This document shows positions 59,081 through 64,000 of a DNA stretch of 64,000 nucleotides, piece by piece. The DNA is from Acanthaster planci. Lineage: Eukaryota; Echinodermata; Asteroidea; Valvatida; Acanthasteridae. Every line of letters begins with the position of its first letter. Within the stretch, counting starts at the first letter, position 1. Where the stretch lies: NCBI RefSeq assembly GCF_001949145.1, contig NW_019091374.1, positions 1,770,670 through 1,834,669 on the forward strand, read 5' to 3'. Position numbers and translations under genes: made by a program. Under the pieces are notes generated by a model that saw only the letters and a list, made by a program, of their open reading frames with translations, searched no databases and was not told the DNA's origin.

Positions 59081-61554
59081 TGCAGGTAGGTTTATGCGAC
59101 TGCCCGTACCGCCTATACTGAGAAGCCGGTATGCGCTAATATCCTTCACAAAAATTCTGCGAAGGAAGTACAAGTTACAAAGCCTTGTGGGTTGTTGTTT
59201 GCCAATGGAAATTAACGCCCGATGAATTGTATCCAATGAAAGCTCGAAGAAATACGTCATGCATGCCGAACAAATTGGTTAATCCCTACGCCCTTTGTTG
59301 GTGGTGGGGACGATAGCGGTACGTTACAGTGAAGTTCAAGTGTGTGTGTGGCTCACCAGCGCCTTGAAACTTGATCTGTTTATTGGGAAAGGCGTCTACG
59401 TTGCTAGCCTCCCGGCCGTCGCGAACATAACAATTCCTGGAATTCACACCTGAAAAATTTCTGAAATTTTGGCTCTTCCGTGAGTTCCACCTTGCACTGA
59501 AATGGTATAGATGAAAACATTTTGATGCCAGCATTAATTGTGACATAGGCCAATATAATAAATGGAACAGTGTAAACAGCAGAATTGATCACGATGGACA
59601 AAGAAATTTTGTCTGGGCTCAAGTTCCTAAAAGCTGACATAACACTTAATCCGAGCTCAGGGAGAGTTAGAAGTGGTTGGCAACATGCCAGCTCCAGCAA
59701 TGAGCATTTTAAGCCAGCCTACTTGGAAATTTGGCAACAATGTCAGGGTCGGAGTTGTTTCCTATGTTGCCTGGTGACCAAGCCCAACACCCACCATACC
59801 CAAACTACACAAGGTATTACATGAATGTTGATACAAAATGACTCATACTGAAGTCAAACAATTGTTTGTAAGCCGTCAATTTATTATCTTCTCTGCTTGT
59901 TCATCACCGGTTCCTTAATATACACCCTAGGGATCCAGTCTTTGACTTAAGAGCTACTGAGCAAATCTCATTTTTGTTTCATGATCTTGGGCTTCAGAAT
60001 GAGTCTCAAAGGTTTAACTTTTGGAACTGAAAGAGTTGGCTCCTTGACTGCACTTCACTGCAGTTTCTATTTCTGGTGCAGAAAATAAAGCTGTGGTGAG
60101 CTGGGCAGTCTCAACTCTGCTAGACTGCTAGCATACTCTCTAAGAGTCCCGACATGAAGACGGGACCTGGATCAGCATCTCCACAGGTGGCAATACTTTT
60201 AACAACACCCCATGAAAATAATGAGCTTCACGTAGGCACCTTCCAATCTGGAAATATTCTCTATACACTTTTTCTTTCATTTAATATAAACACTATCAAC
60301 GCACAGGGTGTTTAGTACAAAATATCAAATAACTGATTGTTATCTGTAATCTTTACGGGTGGCATGAGTGAAAGAGAGGATTTTTTTAAAAAACAATTTC
60401 TTTAGCAGCAACATACAATCAATCATATGATGTATGTATACACATATGTATACAGGTAATCGTTTATTACTGGCAAATTTACACTCACATAAACTGTCTT
60501 ACCTTGCCAAACTATCCCGTGGCACTTTGTAAATGGGAGGGTACAAACACACCTCTGTATTCAGCCTTGCAAGATGTATAACAATGCCAATTTGGAATCA
60601 ACCAACAGGGAAACACATGTAGCTGTTCATTTTTACGGAACCCACATAACAACGGACATTGTCACAAATTATGCCTCAACCTCGTGGAATGACCCATAAA
60701 CTAACCACTGGGCCTTACCTACCACTGGGGACAAAATTCTAACCACTGAGGACATTGCAATCTTTGTTCCCTTTGCGTTCTGTCCTTGATCAGGTACAAC
60801 TATGTACAAATACATGTAAATCTTCTGAGGGTACAGGCTGTTTGACATCGGCTGACCAGTCTTAAATTTGGCCTCGTCCAAATCTTGTGTATATGTATAC
60901 AATACATGTAGGTCTTGGTCATTGCTGGTGGCAAACTCTCGGGCCACACATCTTCACAACAGTGAAACAGGAACTGTTATTTCTAAAACCTGTGCCAGAA
61001 ATGTTGACATATCCTATATAGACCTGTACAGAGATTGGTTATCAAACTAAAATACAATCGGCCTGAAACTCTGGCTAATTCTGATTGGCAACCATTTCCC
61101 AACCACTGGTCGATTTTTCCTAGTACCCGCACAGGTTGCCAGTCAAAATCTACCAATAGCTAACAAAAATGAACAAAATAAGGTCAGTGCACTTTGGCCA
61201 AGCTGGATGAGTGGACAAAGAAAACCAGACTAAAATTTACCAACATGTAAATGTCATGTAACTACAGGTACTAACATGTAAATATTAACAGGTCAATGCC
61301 TCAAACGCCGACATGGCTGAAGCTAAAGTTAATACATGCCTCTTATTGAAAAAAAAAAAGGACAGACCAGGAACAATTTTTTACCAACTAATGGAATTCT
61401 TCACAAGCTTTTGTTCTCCTGCACAATCGAAGACAGGAAAACTGCCACTGTTCAAGTGGGACTGAGTGTTTGAGTATTCAGCACAACCTTAAAGCCCCCC
61501 TGCACTTTAATATGTAAATAATTATATAGAGTCTCTATGTTCAGTGTTCTCAAA
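59081..61554. other. Spacer plus MEA1 3'UTR
   Basis: Between the MS4A-like 5' end and the MEA1 stop codon. Minus-strand poly(A) candidates (TTTATT on the plus strand) lie at about 60463 and 59880, giving MEA1 3'UTRs of about 1.1 or 1.7 kb. Two overlapping open frames at 59404-59824 on opposite strands show no known domain. Nothing else is recognised. Confidence 0.45.
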
Positions 61555-63354
61555 TCATGTTTTTCCACCTCTGGGTGTCCCACCCGAGTCATGTCTTTTC
61601 TCCTCCCTCCCCCGAATCATCTTTGTCAGCTGCTCCTTCCACTCGTTGTCACCGAGTGCCCTGGCCCAGGGCGGTATGGCCGTGCCTGGTAGCGAGAACC
61701 CGGCCATGGCTTTACGGATCTCATCGTCGGCGGCCATGACCCGGCGCCGGTCCTCCAGGCTTTCCGTTGTGTCAGCAAAGGAGACGACGGTGGACGGGTC
61801 GCGGGCCGGTGGCTGGGCAGGGAGGAGCTTGGCCAGGTGGGCGGGGAGAACAGGTTGTTGCTGCTGCTGTTGCTGGTTGCTTGGTGCTGCGGCACATGCA
61901 CCATCATCCACTGCCTGTGATTAAGTAGGAACCAGGGCAAGATTGAAGTCACCAACGTTTGAACGGTGTTAAAATGACGATCAGCAATAGACTATAACTA
62001 AATATGGAACACGTACATAATTTTGCACTAGACTGTTGAACCGTGTCATTTGAATTTGATACCTTCCTTGTACTGCCCATGACCCTAAAAGTCCAGTTGT
62101 CTAGTCTTTCTTGGTCAGTGTTATTCTGCTAAAATTTAAACATTATCAGACAAGTAGTCCAGTGACTTTTTCAACAAAATTCAAACCCTAGCACAGTATA
62201 ATATGTTCATTACAAATGAGAATATACTATCATGGGGTTTCGGTGGTGTTCTTTTTATTCAGTGAGAGGTGTGGAAATAGTACCCACTTTAACTCAAATT
62301 GCTTGTGCCTGGCTCATTTCTTAAATACTCAGAAACAAAATATGGCCCAGTGACAAAAAATGCCAACAGGAAATTCTCAAGCGCTTAAAACGTTCACAGG
62401 GCAAAAACTGCACATGAAACAACAGAGGCTGGACAGAACATGAACATGTATCTCTGGGATCTATGCTGGGCCACACATACACAAAAAATCTGAAGTTCAT
62501 GCTGTTGTTTTTGTCAATGTGTGGGCAGCGTTTCTGAACTCAGAGCTCACGCTTGGGCCAGCCGATCAGAAGAGCAAAGAAAACACCTGGCATGTGTGGT
62601 ATGCACAGAAAGCAGTACCCAATCTTATCAGGTTCGTCAAAAATACATAGGGAGATTTCAAGGGAATTTGCCAAGATTGACCGAGATACATGTAGATAAC
62701 TTGAAGCTGCAGTTACATGTCCACTGAACACACGACTGAGTGTCACTTGACACTTTTTAAGTAACAAAGGAAGTGGCAATTACCGATAGTTCCAGCGACT
62801 AGTACATGTATATGTACTTCAGCTCAGTTACGATGAATTGGAAGGGGCTGAAGAATCAGGCTATAGTGCAATTGCATTCACAAGAAGCCATTACATGCAC
62901 TGTGGTGGCACAACGCTCACGGACAGGTGGTGCATGTGTGTCACATGCCTCCTTGACATTACGGTGTGCATGTGAGTGCGGTCTAACAACAGCTCAGTCT
63001 ATTACCTCATGGAATATTAATCATCCCCAAATTACATACACGTATCTTGAAACTAAAGTAAGGACCACAGTGTAGTTCTTCAGAACTAAAGATGCATTCT
63101 GGGCACACCTCATTCTCGCCGAAGTCAAGCTCCTGATCGGCCTCCGGCAACAGCATGTACCCATCTCCTTGTGGCCCCGCCCCTTCCTCAGTACCTTCCT
63201 CGTCGCTGTCATCCTCCTCGTTGCTTTCGTTTCCCATGGCAATCACCACCTGCGGCATGCCCAAGTCCTCCTGTTCCGAGGAGCCCTTGTCTGGGTCTTC
63301 CTCGTTCTGTGGATCGGGTCCCATCATGGAAATTTGTTTAGCGATGTCGGACAT
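61555..63354 (-). CDS. MEA1: Male-enhanced antigen 1 homologue, 201 aa
   Basis: Two coding exons: 63354-63109 (82 codons) and 61914-61555 (119 codons plus TGA), phase 0 at the junction. The first donor is GAG|GTGTGC, a weak but valid site. Seen: an acidic N-terminal half (NESNEEDDSDEEGTEEGAG) leading to GDGYMLLPEADQELDF, which matches the acidic part and GYxxLP-type block of MEA1; a seven-Gln run (about residues 95-101); and the conserved C-terminal block EIRKAMAGFSLPGTAIPPWA with DNEWKEQL, which corresponds to the vertebrate MEA1 signature (TMAGVSLP..GVPAWA). Human MEA1 is about 185 aa, so the length fits. MEA1 is nuclear/cytoplasmic, conserved in animals, with no assigned biochemical function. 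The block found in vertebrates between the halves is not visible, so a small middle exon may have been missed or lost. Confidence 0.85.
61915..63108 (-). other. MEA1: MEA1 intron
   Basis: Single intron between the two coding exons. I searched the minus strand for a middle exon and found none with both splice signals and family similarity. A short GGTACATGTA-type stretch lies near 62800. Confidence 0.6.
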
Positions 63355-64000
63355 CTACTTGCATTCCTGGTCTTGGTGATCAATGAGGAGTTACACAGTT
63401 ACTAGAGCCTGGCTTGGCTTTCTCCCAAAAGCCCTTTTGTATGTATGTACAAATATTTCTATACCATTACCAAAACCGACTGGCACAATCAGTGACGAAA
63501 CTCAGACCTAATAAAGAAAAAACATGAAACTTTCAATGAGGAAATCAACACTGAATGAACCAAATTAATATCTGAGACATGAGATTAGACTGGCATGATT
63601 TATAAAATTCAATAATTTCATGGATTATGATTCCCAAAGCAAGAGTTATCTATGGCAATCCTTACTTGTTATGTGATGCTACTCACTTTTCCCTGCAGTG
63701 ATCTATAGCCATCTGAAAGCAAAAAAGTCACAAAAAGTCAAATTTAGCACTGAATGATTATTGGCTTGGCCTATTCAATTAGGTCCTATTTACATGACAG
63801 TTCTCTTTTCTGAAAGAATTCCATATAATACATTATAAACATCAATTTGGCCTTAAAATATTATAACATTAATTTGTTAACAGCCATCAGAAAGTGATAA
63901 CAATTAACATCATGTCCTAAAAAATGAAATTTATCTAACATGGGTAAGAAAATTCCAACATGTCCAAAGTATTTACGCAACATTAGTTAGAAAACCTTTT
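63355..64000 (-). other. MEA1 5' flank, right edge of window
   Basis: AT-rich sequence upstream of the MEA1 ATG with the possible small exon at 63687-63712. A TAG lies directly before the ATG in frame (CAAGTAGATG), supporting this start. No promoter motif is convincing. Confidence 0.45.
63687..63712 (-). other. Possible small 5' exon of MEA1
   Basis: On the minus strand, TTTTTTGCTTTCAG (acceptor) is followed by 26 nt starting ATGGCTATAGATCACTGCAG and then GTGAGTAG (donor). The signals are good, but reading on into the next exon through CTCTAG|TAACTGTG would soon meet a stop. It is therefore a non-coding or uORF exon, or chance. Confidence 0.3.

Noticed and set aside
59404-59824. Opposing frames of 98 and 79 codons
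   Set aside because: They overlap on opposite strands, have no domain and no splice context.

Overview
The window is eukaryotic: its genes are split into short exons with GT/AG introns, and three carry AATAAA poly(A) signals within reach of the stop codon. Gene content is animal: a mitochondrial PDH E2, a Schlafen-like protein, PI4-kinase beta, a CD20-like four-pass protein and MEA1. Intron density, tRNA-type SINEs, abundant MITEs and dense TACATGTACATGTA-type low-complexity DNA point to a marine invertebrate, most likely a deuterostome (lancelet, echinoderm or hemichordate). I cannot decide the phylum from sequence alone.

Layout. (1) 863-6576 (+): last nine coding exons of DLAT, the E2 core subunit of the pyruvate dehydrogenase complex; its 5' part lies left of the window. 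An N-filled assembly gap (5638-6003) sits inside a 27-bp minisatellite in its last-but-one intron. (2) 13210-9028 (-): a complete four-exon Schlafen-like 1 gene (419 aa), convergent with DLAT, ending in a CaaX-type tetrapeptide. (3) About 13.2-28.9 kb: no supportable gene; a 15 kb repeat zone with several DNA transposon derivatives, among them a hAT element with a perfect 8-bp target duplication and a Harbinger-like element carrying a broken Myb/SANT exon, plus dense ACATGT arrays. (4) 29015-41045 (+): PI4KB, 14 coding exons, 912 aa, reading frame continuous across every junction, followed by an apparent 5.2 kb 3'UTR. (5) 56703-52037 (-): a six-exon, 285-aa CD20/MS4A-like four-pass membrane protein with a PPxY tail and an apparent 5.4 kb 3'UTR whose poly(A) signal is about 330 bp from that of PI4KB. 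(6) 63354-61555 (-): MEA1, two coding exons, 201 aa, head-to-tail with the MS4A-like gene.

The genes are not an operon or a common pathway; they are ordinary neighbours in an invertebrate genome. The least ordinary points are the Schlafen-like protein (an AlbA_2 nuclease-type core with conserved acidic residues plus a predicted prenylation signal) and a set of well-bounded DNA transposon relics, several inside introns and one starting 21 bp past a PI4KB splice donor. Exon coordinates were derived by hand from splice signals, frame continuity and remembered family similarity; no search was run.
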